Source: Eutreptiella sp. 'Long Island Sound 2002'
Lineage: Eukaryota; Euglenozoa; Euglenophyceae; Eutreptiales; Eutreptiaceae
NCBI GenBank assembly: GCA_964036045.1
Contig: OZ038384.1
Location: 58,315,355 to 58,379,354, forward strand
DNA: 64,000 nt
Direction of reading: 5' to 3'
Position 1 is the first letter of the stretch, and every line of letters begins with the position of its first letter. Of this stretch, positions 31,104 to 43,719 are shown piece after piece. The notes under the pieces are model-generated. The model had not been told where the DNA came from and did no database searches. It was given only the letters and a program-made list of their open reading frames with translations. The position numbers and the translations under genes were made by a program.

Positions 31104-31539
31104 AGGCCTTTGAGGTTAAGCCTAGTGGTCTCCCACCCCAAGACCCCTATACTCAATTGTTTCTACCACTTAATGTGGTTCCACTGTTTAACAGTTTCTG
31201 AATTCAGTTGCTTGGCCAAGTCATAATCTGTGTCTGGCCTAAATCCTTTGCCTCATATTCGTAACCAACTCCATTTCATCCAAAAGAGTGCACAGGAAGT
31301 GCTTGATGCTAACTTGAAGGCTAGAGTCAGGCCAGTTTTCTCATAACATCTTTTGTTTTATCCATTTGTGATTGAATCTTTGTATCTATACCTGCTTTGT
31401 CTATCTGCAGCCCTTCTGTGTTACACTGGATTTCAAACTATTCATTGATTCGATCCACATCCTGTTCTTGCTCTACCGGGTCCTTTGGCTTTGGGGATTT
31501 CAACATCAAAAACCTGCAGGATTTCATCAAAATCTATAG

Positions 31540-33779
31540 GGTACTAATCAAGGACATCTTTCTCTGCGCGACCGCTCTGACCCTGCATGGGTTGCTACCA
31601 ATTTCTTTGTCAGTCCGCGAGGCATACAACTCTCCATGGAGCACCCAACCAAAGGAGAGAAGCTCGTGGACATGCGCAATTTGGGCCAATTGCTTACCAC
31701 ACAACCGGATTGGGCACTCAAGGTGATCCATAGTATGGGGCAACACACCACCCAACTCCGCCACAAGCCTGCAGCCTTTGAGCGAGATGAGAAGCGTCCA
31801 CTAGGAAAGTGTGGTTGGTGAAAACCATTGGAACAAGTTGCACCCCTCCCAACAAAGACACGAGCGTTTGGTAAGGTGGAGAACGGCTTGAAGTTGCGAG
31901 AGGAGAGTAGTGCGGAAAGCGGTGAGTCCGACGGGGAATACAATGACTAAGGCCCCAAGAGAAAGAGGCATTTGAAGCCCAAGAATGCGAAGAAGGCACG
32001 CACCGAAGAGTCACCACCGATTGAGACACAGAAAAACGCAACCACACCACGTGTGGCACGTTCCACTGAACCCAATTCGCGTCAATTGAACAGAATTTAC
32101 CTAAATTGAACAGAAATGAACATGCAAATTCGGCGTGTGTGTACATTGCACTCCCCTTCCATGCGTACCATGCGTAGTGGCGCGGATGAGCAAAAAGGCG
32201 CTTGCGCAATTGGACAACCTCAAGCCGAACAAGAATTCGAAGGCCGAACGATCCTCCCAAGTTGAGGAGCCCGCACCAACGAAAAAAATCGAAGGCCGAA
32301 CGGAAGGCCAAAGCCGCACCGAAGGCGCAACCTTCGCAACCTTCTCAAAAGGCAAAGGAAGCTCCAAAGAGTAGCCCCAAGGTGAACACCTTGTCCCACC
32401 TCCGTTGCGCATTGTTTCGTCGTTTGCTCTCCCTCCCATGGCGACATTTAGAGCGCTTCGGCGCCAAATTAGGAAAGCTCATCTTTCGTATTACGCCAGT
32501 TTTTCCTCATTATAGGTCTGTCGCCTTGAGTAGTCCAACGATGCAACTTTATGATCTTGTTTTAGCCCTTAATACTTTGGCGTTGGTGGCATTTGAGGAA
32601 TGCCACTTTGAGCACACGGCTATCGCTGTGGTGTTCGGTTACGGGAATACACCAATGCGGTTGCACACACACATGAACGATCATTCTCCCATCTCCAGCA
32701 TTCTTACCGTTGGCGATTATGTTGGGGGAGCGTTGTTTGTGGCGCAGGGGGGAGTGCTTTGGGAGGGGGGGGGGGTTCCGGCCATTGGCACAAATGTTGG
32801 GAGGCAACTTCAGGGCTCATTGCATGATGTATCAAGAGGAGTGAAGTTTGATTCCCATGCACTTCATGGCCCTTGGCCACGGGATGGCACCCGCATTGCC
32901 TTGGTGTACTATAGCCGTGGGGCGGCACAAGAGGTGACTAGTGAGGAGCAACAACACATGCGGCAAATGGGTTTCCCAATTGGGGCCTAAGGGGATGATG
33001 GGTAGGTAGCCTCTTCGCAACATCCGTTTGAAACACTTTGGTATGTGTCCATGTGCGTTTGATATTGACACGCCAAAAGTGTGGTGCTTGTTTTTCATTT
33101 TGCAATGTGTGTGATAATGGGCATCCTCATATCATGATGGACATCCTCATCTCAATGCCTATGTGGCATCATCACATTTCATCACATTGCCATTGCACAA
33201 AGTGTATTACATTGTCGTGCTTGTGTGGTTATTTTGTGTTTCTCTCTTTCTTTTCAGAAATTGTTCAAGGTGAAAGCAATACCAAAGGATTGGGAAGCCC
33301 TAGTGGATGAGAGTGCGGAAGCCGCAGAGATGGATGCGATGGTGAATGAACCCCAAGAGGAGATTGAAATGATTGAAGAGGGAACTAACGGGCCTCAAAC
33401 AAAGGAGTCTTTGGTAGGGGAAGGGGATGACGATGGTGAACAAGGGGATGACCATGGTGAACGGCCACTACGGCTAGGCGACCTAGAAAAGGTTTGGGTC
33501 CCAATGAGAATGGATGGGACAAATGAATTTGTAGCATGTTGTGGTTACGAAGCAAGTAGGCTCAAAGGCACTAGCCTTCACGACGCCACTCCTGAACTAT
33601 GGCGTAAAGCACAAAAGCCCAGATGGAGAATGTTGCTAATGCCTCCACAATTCCCGGCTGAAGATGACCTCTCCCTAGTACCGGTGCGGCGGGCCGATTG
33701 TGAAAAAGATGAGTCGGAGGCATTGGCAAGGTGTAGGGACTATGAGGCTAATGAGGCAAGGAAGAAGGAAGAGACATAG
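31540..33779 (+). pseudogene. Locus C: decayed gene with TET/JBP-like oxygenase domain
   Basis: From 31540 a frame reads GHLSLRDRSDPAWVATNFF and continues with in-frame TGA (31819) and TAA (31948) through a basic NLS-like part (GPKRKRHLKPKNAKK). A candidate intron ends in CATGCGTAG near 32177. The next exon has a Lys-rich stretch with a frameshift at an A7 run near 32285. The oxygenase domain (about 32560-32990) has RLHTHMNDHSP, LTVGDYVGGALF and KFDSHALHGPWPRDGTRIALVYYS, parallel to transposon B. A further exon starts after TTTTCAG at 33257 and encodes an acidic C-terminal region ending at 33779. I see no inverted repeats around it, so it may be a host gene remnant or a remnant of an element. 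Confidence 0.55.
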
Positions 33780-35623
33780 TGCTCTACAAATGTATATGGG
33801 TTTTTTGATTCTATGTGGTGTATGAGGGTGCTCATGTGGTCATTTGTTCTTCAATACATGAGATAAATCGAGCCCATCGTGCCATACCTCATCGTGCCCT
33901 ATTCGGCATTGTGGTTCAATTTAACGTTCATTTTCCTCAGTCCGTTCCATTGGTGTGGCTATGTGCATTTGTCTTTGTGGAAAGGTAGGGAGGTCGTTTG
34001 CCATTGGTGGGAAACTCATTTTTGCATGAGGTAGTATATGTTTGGGTTTTCTTTTGGCCTCCAAAATGTGACTTTCCGAGCAAAACACACTTGTGGGATT
34101 GAAGCAGTCAATTTAACACAACCGAGTGCAATTGAAACAATTGCATTCAGATGAAATGAACAACGATAACCTTAGAATGGTATTCTATGGTTGGCAGATG
34201 CGGCACCTCCAGCATCTTGAAGGCATTCCTCGTGACGTCCTCTTTCCTGCTTTTGCCCTCGAGGTTCTGTAATAACTTGGGGCGTTGGGGCCTCTCAGAA
34301 GCTTTCTGGAGGATCTGTACTAGACCTCTCCAACCTTCAAGATCCTAGAACACTAGGATATTTGCTCATATTTGGCTTATATTCCAAGCCTATAGCTTAC
34401 TGCTAGAGTCTACTGCTCTTAGGTACACTACAGAAAGAGAGCAGAGATCTGGGATACATTAGTAGCCATACATGAATAATCACATTCCATATGCTTATAA
34501 TGTGATTTAATCATGTTTTATGCTATTTTAGGATGTTCTATCGTATTAGAAGCTATTTTGAAGCTATTTCGAAGCTTCAGATGGCCTGTCGCAACTGTCG
34601 CCGTCTTTTCCCGCCTACAGTGATTTACGTAATGTTGATAGTGCCTGTGACTCAATAGACTACTCGGAAAGTGGCTAAAATACAGGTTTTCTTGCCTTTT
34701 TAATGAGAACTTATTGTCATATCAATTTCCCTGTTATTTAGGCATGCGAACCCGTATTACTGGACCAGCCAGTTGGTCCAGCTCAATGTCCGTTCACGAC
34801 TTCGTCTTCTTGCTGTTGCCTACTTTGTGCTTGCCAAGGGAATCAATTGGAATGGAGAAATTCATTTAAAACAATTTGATTTCAAAGTGCACCCTCAGTA
34901 CAGGCACAATACAGTCCAGTGATCAGAGTTCCAGCAGGTTGAGGACGACGAGGACGACCAGCAGCAGCTGGGCCAGCGTACACTGTTCAAGTAAAGTGAG
35001 TTCCTAGCTTGAATTTGACAAAAAGCTGAAGAACCTTTATGAACTGGAAGGTATACTTCCTCGTACCTCAAAAAGAAGTTTCAAATAAATTCGAAACTCG
35101 AAGAGCGCAGCTCCAGGCGCACTGAAGCGACGATGAGCAATGCCAGAGGCTGCAGCAGACTTCGGAAAGACGCCTAGAGCCCTTATTTCGTTGTGTTTGG
35201 TGAACATTTTGAAGGATTTTAAGTTAACAAGAAGTTTCAAAAAGTCGTGAACTTGGACTACACAATACGCTTTGCCAGAGCTTCAGCGGCGACGACAACC
35301 ACTTCTACGACGAGGACGTCTTGCGAGAGCGCTGTCAGCGAGCTTCTGCAGGCTCTCTTGAAGCTTTTTGAGGCCTAGAGCCATTGATTGTGTGGCGTTT
35401 TTTTTGCTACATTTTGCATGCTTGTTGTTTTGCATCTCAGGGCTTTACTTCTCCTTGCTTACGGTCCTACTAGTTGACCCTATGTCAAGGGAAGGCGCAA
35501 AAGCGACGGTCCGTGACTATTAATCCCCACCCCAGTCACAGTGCACCCTCCTTGGAGCCCAAAAGCTTTGAATTCTTTATGATTTCTTCCATCTCTTTGA
35601 TGTTTCAAAAGGCCAAAAATGTC

Positions 35624-35890
35624 GAAAATGGCGTAATCCATTTCACGCATAACTACGCGCCAGTGCGCGGAATTGCGCTAACGAAAGTGCCATTGTAAAG
35701 TAGAGAGCGCTAGCTTTCGAATGCCACATTCACTTTGCTTCAACTTCCCGAGGGCTAGCTACTGTGATTTTTTCAAGATGCCCCATGAATCACTTTTTGC
35801 CCAACGCTCAGAAACACCCCAAAATGCCATTTCGTGTGTTACGCATATCTTCGCGCCACTGCGCTGAAAAAATCTGAACCAAGCACTTTT
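35624..35890. repeat. Diverged direct repeat, ~190 bp apart
   Basis: CACGCATAACTACGCGCCAGTGCGC near 35642 resembles TACGCATATCTTCGCGCCACTGCGC near 35839, and GTAGAGAGCGCTAGCTTTC resembles GTAGACAGTGATACGCTTC downstream of each. Confidence 0.4.
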
Positions 35891-37292
35891 CAGAAGTAGA
35901 CAGTGATACGCTTCTTTTGCATACTTCGGTTTCCTAGAATCGATTTTTTTTCTTTGATAGAAATAAAAAGCCCAAGAAAATGTTTTCCACTCTCGTTGAT
36001 TGTGGTTGACGCCAAAGCTGACAACACTGAAGTATGTGCTTTGTAACCCCGAGTTGCTTTTATTTTCAGAAAATAAGAATGGCTATGGTAAAACTGCAGC
36101 AAGTTACCACACAAACCACTTGGTGAAAAATCATGTAAAATGATTTTGGAGGTTTATTCATTTCTCTGAGACGATGGTGAGTTCGAACCTGAACTAAGGT
36201 GTTTTACAAACACTGGAGCACAGAGTTTCCAAAACATGTTTACTTTGAATTTCCATGGTCAAGAATGAAAGTTTCCCATGGTGGTCAACTTAGGGCATGA
36301 AACCATGTTTTCAAAATGTTGTGTCATGATGGTACGAGAAAAAGACCTTTCTCAGAGTCTATGGTGACTTGAAGGTGATCAAAGCTGTTTTGGAAAGGTA
36401 ATGGTGTCTAGTTTGCAGATATCTAATCGTTGGATTTCATTGAAAATGGGATGACAGTGAAAAAGGTCGATTTCCTTATCCTTTTTTTGATCACTTTTCA
36501 GCATGTGTTGCATGTGAGATTCATGTGTCTCCCCCCAACTCCTATTTCTCTGAACCTATGATGAGTTGGGGAACATCAAATATGTTTCACACACCTGAGC
36601 ACATGCCCTACACAGTGCATATAATCTTTCTCTGACATCTCAACAACATAATACAGAACAGTGGTGCCGAAGTGGGGCATTTTCAAAGAAAAACAGGTTT
36701 TTACATCATTGTTTTGCTAAACCATTCGCGAATCTTTGGTTTTCTGCCCTTGAATCATTGTATGATATTGCAGTTTGTGATTGTTTGCATCAGTTGTGAT
36801 TCATTCTGACTGGGCTTAGCCTAGGCAGAAGGGTAGATACCTTAGAAATTACTTAGACACACAATGAATAGTGAAACATTTTTGTTGTCTTTCTTAGGCC
36901 ACAAAAGAAACTTGGCCACAACCATTAACAGGCCGCTTGTGACCGCCACATTCCCCATTCTATCCGCTCAGAGACTCCTCCGAACCTAGGGCCCTGATTG
37001 CAGGGTACCCGATGGTGCGTAGGGCCAAGGAGTTGGACATTGTCCCGGTAGCCGCGCAGACGGAGTTTGGGCCGTTGCGGTGAAATAGGGCACCGGGGAA
37101 GAGGGTGGAGAAAGACGAGTGTGAGCGGAAGGCGGAAGAGAAGACTCAATGCAGGAGCTCCCCAGTGGAACATTAACAGACCGCACTTGACCAAACCATT
37201 GGCATTGACCTCTTTCTGGGTCCTTGTGATCATCCTTCAATGAGAGAGGTTGGTGGTGGTACATGGCCGCGGAAGAAGCTTGCAAAACTTAT

Positions 37293-37340
37293 TTACTCTT
37301 ACTTACTTACTCTAGCTAGCTAGCTAGCTAACTAGCTAGC
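37293..37340. repeat. Short tandem repeats (TTAC)n and (TAGC)n
   Basis: Imperfect TTAC units are followed directly by about six TAGC units with one interruption. Confidence 0.85.
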
Positions 37341-38939
37341 GTAGGAGGTGCATTGATTTTATGGTATTACCCTAGTGCTAACGGTTGCGTATGCAACTTA
37401 ATGTCTCTGGTCCTTCCCACTGTAGGGCAGGGTGGTGAGGAAAAGTGCCGCAAGGCGCTGGTACTGTAATAGAGGTAACCATTCCAGTAGGTGCAGGCCG
37501 GAACGTTAGCGTGCAATGCCATATAATTGATTTTCATCTCTTTACTGCACCGCCCGAAATAGTTCAATGTAGTTCTGAGCACGGTCCGTGCCCTTTCTTG
37601 GGTTGCTGAGACTCCGCATAGACTGCACCGACTTCTGGTCACCGTCCGCCACGTTTGTGTGTGCTGAGACCCTTTCCGGAAGCCTGAATTTGTCAAGGTA
37701 TTTTACTTTAGCACCATTGCATTTGAGCTAGGAATTGATTTGTCCTCATTTCACTCTACCATGCTTTTCATCCTTCACTGCATGGCCATCAGGGCAAGCG
37801 TTTGACTAGTGATGTATTCTACTCTCCATTCGGATTGCATTTTATTCATTTCGTTCAGAAAGGTCACTCAGTCATTGCATTTCACTTTGCAAATCTTCCA
37901 TTTCATACTTATTGCATTCCTTCCTTATTGCAAGGGCTTGCCCTAAATGCTCAACATGCGGTTTGATGGTATGAGGTTTGACTTTGCGGGTACTAGACGC
38001 CTTTCGGTCCCGGGGGGCCACCTGGTGGGGCCAGGTGATATCCTCCCCACGGAGCCCTAGTGGGGGGCCCTTCATGACACACCTCCTGCCTGGTGGCGGA
38101 GTCCCCCGGGTTCACGGGGCTCGGAGCCCTGTCCCTCCCCGGCTTCCCCATTTCGCCACTCCACGGCCAGTGCATCACTTAGCAGCCGTAGCTGCAGGCG
38201 CTTACCCACCGCGTCGCCCCCCTAATGCGTGGTTGCCCGGGGTGCCGGCGCCGCCGGGCCTGTGCTACTGGCTTGTCGTCAGTGGGTCCCCTGTGGGCTG
38301 GCGCGGAGGCTGCCTAGCCGTGGGGCTGGTGCGTGGCGCAGTGCGCCACTACTGCCTAGGCGGATGCAGTGCCCTGGTCGTGTGTGCGCGGCGCTCGCGG
38401 CCGGTTCAGGGGGGTTGGGGCCGGTGCCGGGTGTCGTGTCTTCCCCGTTTCCCCCTTCCCACCCCGCGTTTCCTGCGCTGTGTGTGGCAGGCCGTCCCGT
38501 CTGGGTGGCCCTTATCCTCGCTTGCTGGCACGCCATTCCATGCGATCTCTGCGTTCCACGGGCTCGGTCCGGTTGGCCTTCTGGTATTCTCCGCTTGTCC
38601 TTTGTGTGTGCGTGCGCTCGCGCTCTCGCGGCGTCCGCGCCCCCCCCCTCCCCGGGTTGGTGTGGCGCGCGCACCTCGCGCGGTCCCGGTGCTGGTCGCT
38701 GGTAGGGCCGTTCCACGTGGTCCGTGCCCCTCCGCGTGTCCTGCCTCGGTCCCGTGCTCCGTTTGGCTTGCTTGGGGGGGGGGGGGGAGGCCAGGTCCCG
38801 TTCCCCCCCTACCCGGCTTCGGGCTGTGCGCTCCCCGTGGGGTGAGTCTGCGCGTCTGGGGCGTTCCAACGCCGGGGGGGGGGGCGCACGCCGTCCTCCC
38901 CGGTGGTGCGACCAGGGGGGCTAGTGGAGTGGGGGGTCG

Positions 38940-40640
38940 TCTTACCTCGGTCCGTCCCTCTGCCTTCCCTGGGCAGGCAACAAAGCGGGTGTCTTTGGCG
39001 TTGCTCTGGCCATGGAGGGCGTGGCCCCCATACCGCTCTGTTTCTTGCTTGTTTGCTGTCCCCTGGCACGGTCCGTGTTGGTCCTTTTGCGGTGGCGGGG
39101 GTTCGCTTGTCCATCGCGGTTCCTGCGGGAGCAGGCGGCTGGGGGCGTGGAGGCGGGCCCTGCTGCGCCCCCCCCCCCCGGGCGCCGCGGGCCTTCCGGG
39201 GGCAGGGGGGACCCTCCCCTCTGCCTCGGGGGGTTGGGGGGCCGGCGCCCCCGTGGCCCGCGGGTCGGTGGGGGGGAGCGGGGGGACAGGGGGGGGGGCT
39301 CGCACCGTGGTTCTCCACCTCCCTCCCCAGCCGCCCTACGTCGCTGGTACGTGTTCGGCCGGGGTCGTGGGTCAACACCGGGCGCCGGGCGCGGCCTGCC
39401 GCCGGCGGGTCAGCCTGGCGGGGGGGGGAGGGCGGCCTGTGTGCTGCCCTCCCCGGAGGAGTTGCCGGGAGGCCTAGCAGGGCGGGGGGTCACTCTGCCT
39501 CGGTCCGTCCCTCTGCCTTCCCTGGGCGGGCTACAAAGCGGGTGTCATTGGCGACGCTCAGGTCATGGAGGGCGTGGCCCCCATACTGCTCCGATTCATG
39601 TTCGCGTGCCACCCCCGGGCGTGGTCCGTGTGTCGTCCTTGTGCGCTGGCGCGGGTTCGCCCGCCTGTTGCGGCCCCCGCGGGAGCAGGCGGTCGGGGGC
39701 GTGGGGGCGCGCGACGTGCGGGCTCAGCTGCGTCCTCCCCCGGGCACCGCGGCCCCTTCGGGGGGAGGGGGGACGTCCCCTCACCTATGATTTTAGCAGC
39801 TGTTTTTTCCCGAAATTCAAAGTCATGCATTTTCAGAACGGAGATATCAAACTGCACACAGTAGTACTGTTGTTTTTGTGTTTTCTCAAAATTTAAACAA
39901 AATTATGCTGTCGCTGGAGCTGGAGCCACAGATCAACTGTCAGCAACTGCCGCATACGCGAGTTTCAGATTCCCGACCGCCGTGCGCAATAGAAAATCGC
40001 CAAAAAAGTCCACTTTTTTTCGCAGTTGGAAGCAAAGTAAAGGCATGAGCATGTCCCCGAGATCAATACCTTGCTGTTGACCTAAACAAATCCAGATTGG
40101 CAGGCACAGATTTTGAGAAATTCACACTTTTCTAGCCAAAAACCACTCTTTTTCATGATTTTAGGGTCTATGGACGCCATGTAGAGGGCCTTACAGGGCT
40201 GGAAGAGGTGGTATAGAGGTGATATATGAACAAATTGTCATCACCAGTGGTAGAAGCCTACATCTGCCTCGGCGGGGGTGGAGAGCCGGCGCCCCCGTGG
40301 CCTGCAGGCCGGAGGGGGGAGTGGGGGACGCGCCGTGGTTCCCCACCCCCCTGCCCTGGGGGGTGGCCCGTGGCCCCCGGCCCAGTCCCCCTCCTTCGCT
40401 GGCGCACCTCTCCTGGGTATATATGTTCAGCCGGGGTTGCCGGGCAGCCCCCAGCGCCGGGCGCGGCCTGGCCGGCCGTCGGTGGGTCAGCCTGGCGGGG
40501 GGGGGGGGGGCTGCCAGTGCGCCCTACCCCCGGGGGCCCGTCCGGGTGGCCCCGCGGGGGGGGGGGCGGGGAGGTCTTTTTGCTGCGGTCTGTTCCCCCG
40601 CCTTCTCCGGGCGGGCACCAAGGCGGGTCGCTTCGTCTGT
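38940..40640 (-). repeat. Repeat units in LINE 2 3' region
   Basis: The landmark CCTGGGCAGGCAACAAAGCG near 38970 recurs near 39515 (GGGCGGGCTACAAAGCG) and weakly near 40605 (GGGCACCAAGGCGGG), each followed in the first two cases by ATGGAGGGCGTGGCCCCCAT. G runs near 38773 and 40890 resemble those of LINE 1. Confidence 0.6.
39783..40265. mobile_element. ~483-bp AT-rich insertion of unknown type in LINE 2
   Basis: The LINE repeat unit reads TCCCCTC immediately before and TGCCTCGG immediately after this block; in the parallel unit at 39205-39225 those pieces are joined (CCCTCTGCCTCGG). The block is AT-rich, has no gene, and I find no inverted repeats or tail. It may be a non-autonomous element. 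Confidence 0.55.
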
Positions 40641-42474
40641 GCCACGTCCTCCGTGCTGCATTACTGGGTGTCGCCGTTCCGCTGCGGCCCACTGGGCGCC
40701 CTTGAGCGCCGGCGCAGAGCTGCCGCTGAGCAGCAGGCACTGCGGGAGTGAGTGGGCGGCCCACTGGGGGCACTCGGTGCGCGGCTGCGCTCGCCGCGGC
40801 GTTGGCGTCCCCCCCCTTGGTGCCGCGGCCCTCTCGGGGGGGATGCGGGGCCGCCGCCTCCCGGGCCGGCCTCCGGCCATCCGCGGGCCGGGGGGGGGAG
40901 GGGGGGGGGGGGGTTCCCCGCAGTCCCCCCCTGGTCCCCCGGCGCCGCCGCCCGGCGGTCCCGGGGGTTGGCCTGGTGGTTCCGGTCCCAGGGGGCCAGC
41001 CGCCGACGGGGGGTCGCACTCTTCCCCCGCTCCCCTCCATCCTTTGGGCGCCAGACCCTCGTGCAGGCCCTCGCCCGGGTCCCCCGCTGTCCTCGCTGCC
41101 GCCGCGTGCTGCCGGCTGGCCGTGAGGGGGGGGTGGGGCTCGAAGGCTGGCGAGTGCTGGGGGCGGCGGTTCGGGTCAGCGCTTAGCTGTCAGCGGGCTG
41201 TGAGGCAGTGGGCCTCCCCCCGCGCTCGTTGCCCCCGCCCCCTCCCCTACTGGAGGTGCTGCGCGCCCTTCTGCCGCGTCGTACGGTCGGGGGGGTGGGG
41301 GTCGCGCTCCGTTCGGGGGGCGCGGCCCTGCTGGGGGGGGGGTCCCGCGGCACTGTCCCCTCCCCCCCCCTCGCGCTCATCGCCTGGGGCGGGGGGGCGC
41401 GGCCGTCACCTGCGTCGTCGCTTACGTGGGGGCTGGGGCTGCGGCGGCGGCTGGTTCTGCCGCCGGTAGCGCCAGTGGGTCAGGGCGTTGCGCAAGGCCC
41501 GGGGGAGCCAGTTGTTGGCATCCGCATCTGTGATGCGGAGCCCCGCCCCCCCCTCCAGGAAAGCCAGCCACGTGGGCTCCGTATCGGGCCACGCCGCCCG
41601 AATCACCGCCCAGAGGACTCTCTCCTGGTCCTCTGGGGCCGCACACCCCCCCCCGGGGGCACCCCCCGGTTCGCCCCGTCACTCCGGAGGAGCACGGCAT
41701 CGAAGGGCCGGTTCCTCATCCCCCTGGTGGTCCCTGAGCAGGCCCAGCTCAGCCACCCGTACACCTCCGCCACCAGGGGGAGCAGGGGAGGGCCTTGCCC
41801 CCCAGGGGGTCTGCGACCGCGTCCCAGTCCCGGTCCCAGGGCCGGGCCCCCTCTGCCCCCCGCGCCGGCTCCCCCTGCGGCCCCTATGCCTGCGGCGCCG
41901 GCGCCGCGCCCCGCCCCCCCGCCGCCAGGGCAGCGGCCATCCGCGCCGGCTCCGCCCTCGGCGCGGGGGGGGCTGGCTGGTGCTGGGGTCGGGGGGGTTT
42001 AGGGGGGATGAGGTCTCCGGCGTCAGGGTCAATGTTGTAGAGGTGGGCGTGGTGGTGGTCGTGGTGGTGGCTGTGGTGCGCCGGCATTTGTTGGATGCCG
42101 GGGGGGATGCACCGCAACGGCTGTACGTCCGGCTGCGGGGGCGCCCCGCCCCCCGTCCCCCTCCCTTCGCTCCGCCGTCCCTCCGCGGCTCCCGTGCCCC
42201 GTCCTGTCTGTCCCCGGGGGCCCACCTCGCCCTTGCCCTTGCCGTTGGGTCCCTTCCCTGCCCCCTTGCCTTTGTCTCCCTGCCCACACCATGAGTCCCG
42301 CACACTGTCACCTGCGCCCTGGCCCGCACCGCCAGCGCCCGTATCCCTCCCGTGCCCGTGCCCATGCCCTTGGCTGCGCCCACGTTCCCCGACCGCGCCC
42401 CGCTCCACCCCATGCGCCCCGTGGCCGCCCGCCTTGGCGCCCCGCTCGCGCCCCTGCGTGTCCTTCCCGCGCCC

Positions 42475-43719
42475 TTACTCTTTCCCTGTTCTGTGTCCCA
42501 CGTCGTGCCGTCTGCTGCCCGCGCTCTGTCCCCCGCCGCTGCCGCTGGCCTGGGCGCCTTGCCAACGCCTTCGCCCTCGTTCCTTGCCGCGTGCGCCCAG
42601 GCCTGTCCCCTGCGCTTGCCCCTGAGCACTGCCCCTGTCGACTCCTGTCTGCCGCTCCGCGTTCCCGTGGGCGGCACCCCACCCCGCTTGCGCGCTGTCC
42701 CCCCCCACCCGGATCACGCGCCGGGCGTCCTGTTGCCGCCGCAGCTGCGGCAGCGTGACGCTTGGCGGCGTACGCTCGGGCGCCGGGGGGCGGACAGGTC
42801 GCAGCCGTCCCGTAGGGAAGGCAGCCTTGGGGGGGTACGGCTTGGGGGGGCTGGTGTGGGTGTGGCTGGGGTTGGTGTGGGCGCGGTACTTCGCGCCCTC
42901 CCTGCCCTCCGCTGCGGCTGCGGCGGCTCCCGGCGAGGTGCCCGGGGCCCGCGCCGAGGCCACCCCCCGGGCTCGGGGCGTGCCGGGGGCCGCGGCGCGG
43001 CTTGCTGGGGCTGTGGTCTCAGCTCCCTGTGCGCCTGGGAGCCCCTCCGGCGGCGGGGCGGGGGGCTCGCGGCCTTGGCGGCGGGAGCGGCCTCCTCGGC
43101 CGGAGGCGGGTCCCCGGGTTGACGGCTCGGTGTCGGCGGGGGCCGCCCGGGGCTGCTCAGCCGGCGGCCCGACCGGCACCGCCGCCTCCGCCAGCCGCCG
43201 CTCCTCGCGCTCCGCGAGGGTCTCCCCCGCGCATCCCGGGGGGAAGGGGGAGCGGGAGCGGGACCGGCGGTGGTGGCGGTCGTCCCGCTGGGGGGCGCCA
43301 TCGGAGTCCGACATCACTGTTATCGTGGTAGGCATGTGGGGTGGCAGGCGTACCCTCTCCACTACCTCCTGGTGCATCTGTGGTGTGCCGTGGGCAGTGC
43401 TGCGCAGTGCTCCGCAGGGGGGAGGGGGGAAGGGGAGGGGGGGCCGGTGGTGGCGTTGACCCCGTGCGGGCGGGAGCCGGTGGCCATCCATCGGCACTGG
43501 GGCGGGAGGTGGGTGAGCCACGCGGCCCACACGTCGCGCCACAGGTCCCAGTCTGGGGCGGGGCTCAGGGCCCTGGGCCCCTGTGGGTCGTCGGGCGGTG
43601 CCGAGGGGAGCCGCACTAGGTGGACCCCCGTAACGGCGGTGACCTCCTGTGTTCGCAGGAAGGTGTGTACCCTGTCCCGCGCCGCGGGCGCCGGGAGGGG
43701 GGGGCGGGGCACGGGCCAT
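42475..43719 (-). CDS. LINE 2 possible third ORF, RS/proline-rich
   Basis: A 414-codon frame with low-complexity sequence (RRSRSRSPFPPG, PKPYPPKAAFPTG) and no recognised domain. In such GC-rich DNA, open frames arise by chance, and other frames overlap it. It follows the end of ORF2. I list it as a weak candidate only. Confidence 0.25.
   Translation of the reverse strand: MARAPPPPPGARGAGQGTHLPANTGGHRRYGGPPSAAPLGTARRPTGAQGPEPRPRLGPVARRVGRVAHPPPAPVPMDGHRLPPARGQRHHRPPLPFPPPPCGALRSTAHGTPQMHQEVVERVRLPPHMPTTITVMSDSDGAPQRDDRHHRRSRSRSPFPPGCAGETLAEREERRLAEAAVPVGPPAEQPRAAPADTEPSTRGPASGRGGRSRRQGREPPAPPPEGLPGAQGAETTAPASRAAAPGTPRARGVASARAPGTSPGAAAAAAEGREGAKYRAHTNPSHTHTSPPKPYPPKAAFPTGRLRPVRPPAPERTPPSVTLPQLRRQQDARRVIRVGGDSAQAGWGAAHGNAERQTGVDRGSAQGQAQGTGLGARGKERGRRRWQGAQASGSGGGQSAGSRRHDVGHRTGKE

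Larger units (their letters stand above)
4919..31580 (+). mobile_element. Ty3/gypsy retrotransposon, copy 2 (diverged family, heavily interrupted)
   Basis: A second Ty3 family, clearly homologous to copies 1 and 3 but substantially different in protein and DNA. It enters at the protease (4919), runs to 6369, resumes at 16902 after LINE 1, and contains a 2534-bp internal tandem duplication. A noncoding 3' region follows, then an LTR starting at 25774 that is split by DNA transposon B (26029-31103). The right LTR end is not certain; about 31.5-31.6 kb is my estimate. Several stops and frameshifts make it a dead copy. Confidence 0.8.
25774..31580 (+). repeat. 3' LTR of Ty3 copy 2, split by DNA transposon B
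   Basis: AGTAAGAAAAAGT follows a CCAGGGGGG purine tract, as at the other two LTR starts. LTR sequence runs to 26028, is interrupted by transposon B, and resumes at 31104. A CTGCAGCCCTTC block at about 31408 matches one near the end of the other family's LTR. The right edge is estimated. Confidence 0.6.
33780..37985. other. AT-rich intergenic stretch without genes
   Basis: No frame has recognisable protein. It holds a diverged direct repeat (35624-35890) and short tandem repeats near 37300; otherwise I see nothing in it. Confidence 0.6.

Noticed and set aside
36925-37233. Possible small minus-strand gene in the AT-rich stretch
   Set aside because: A single ~100-codon frame with no motif and an overlapping frame of similar length; no support.
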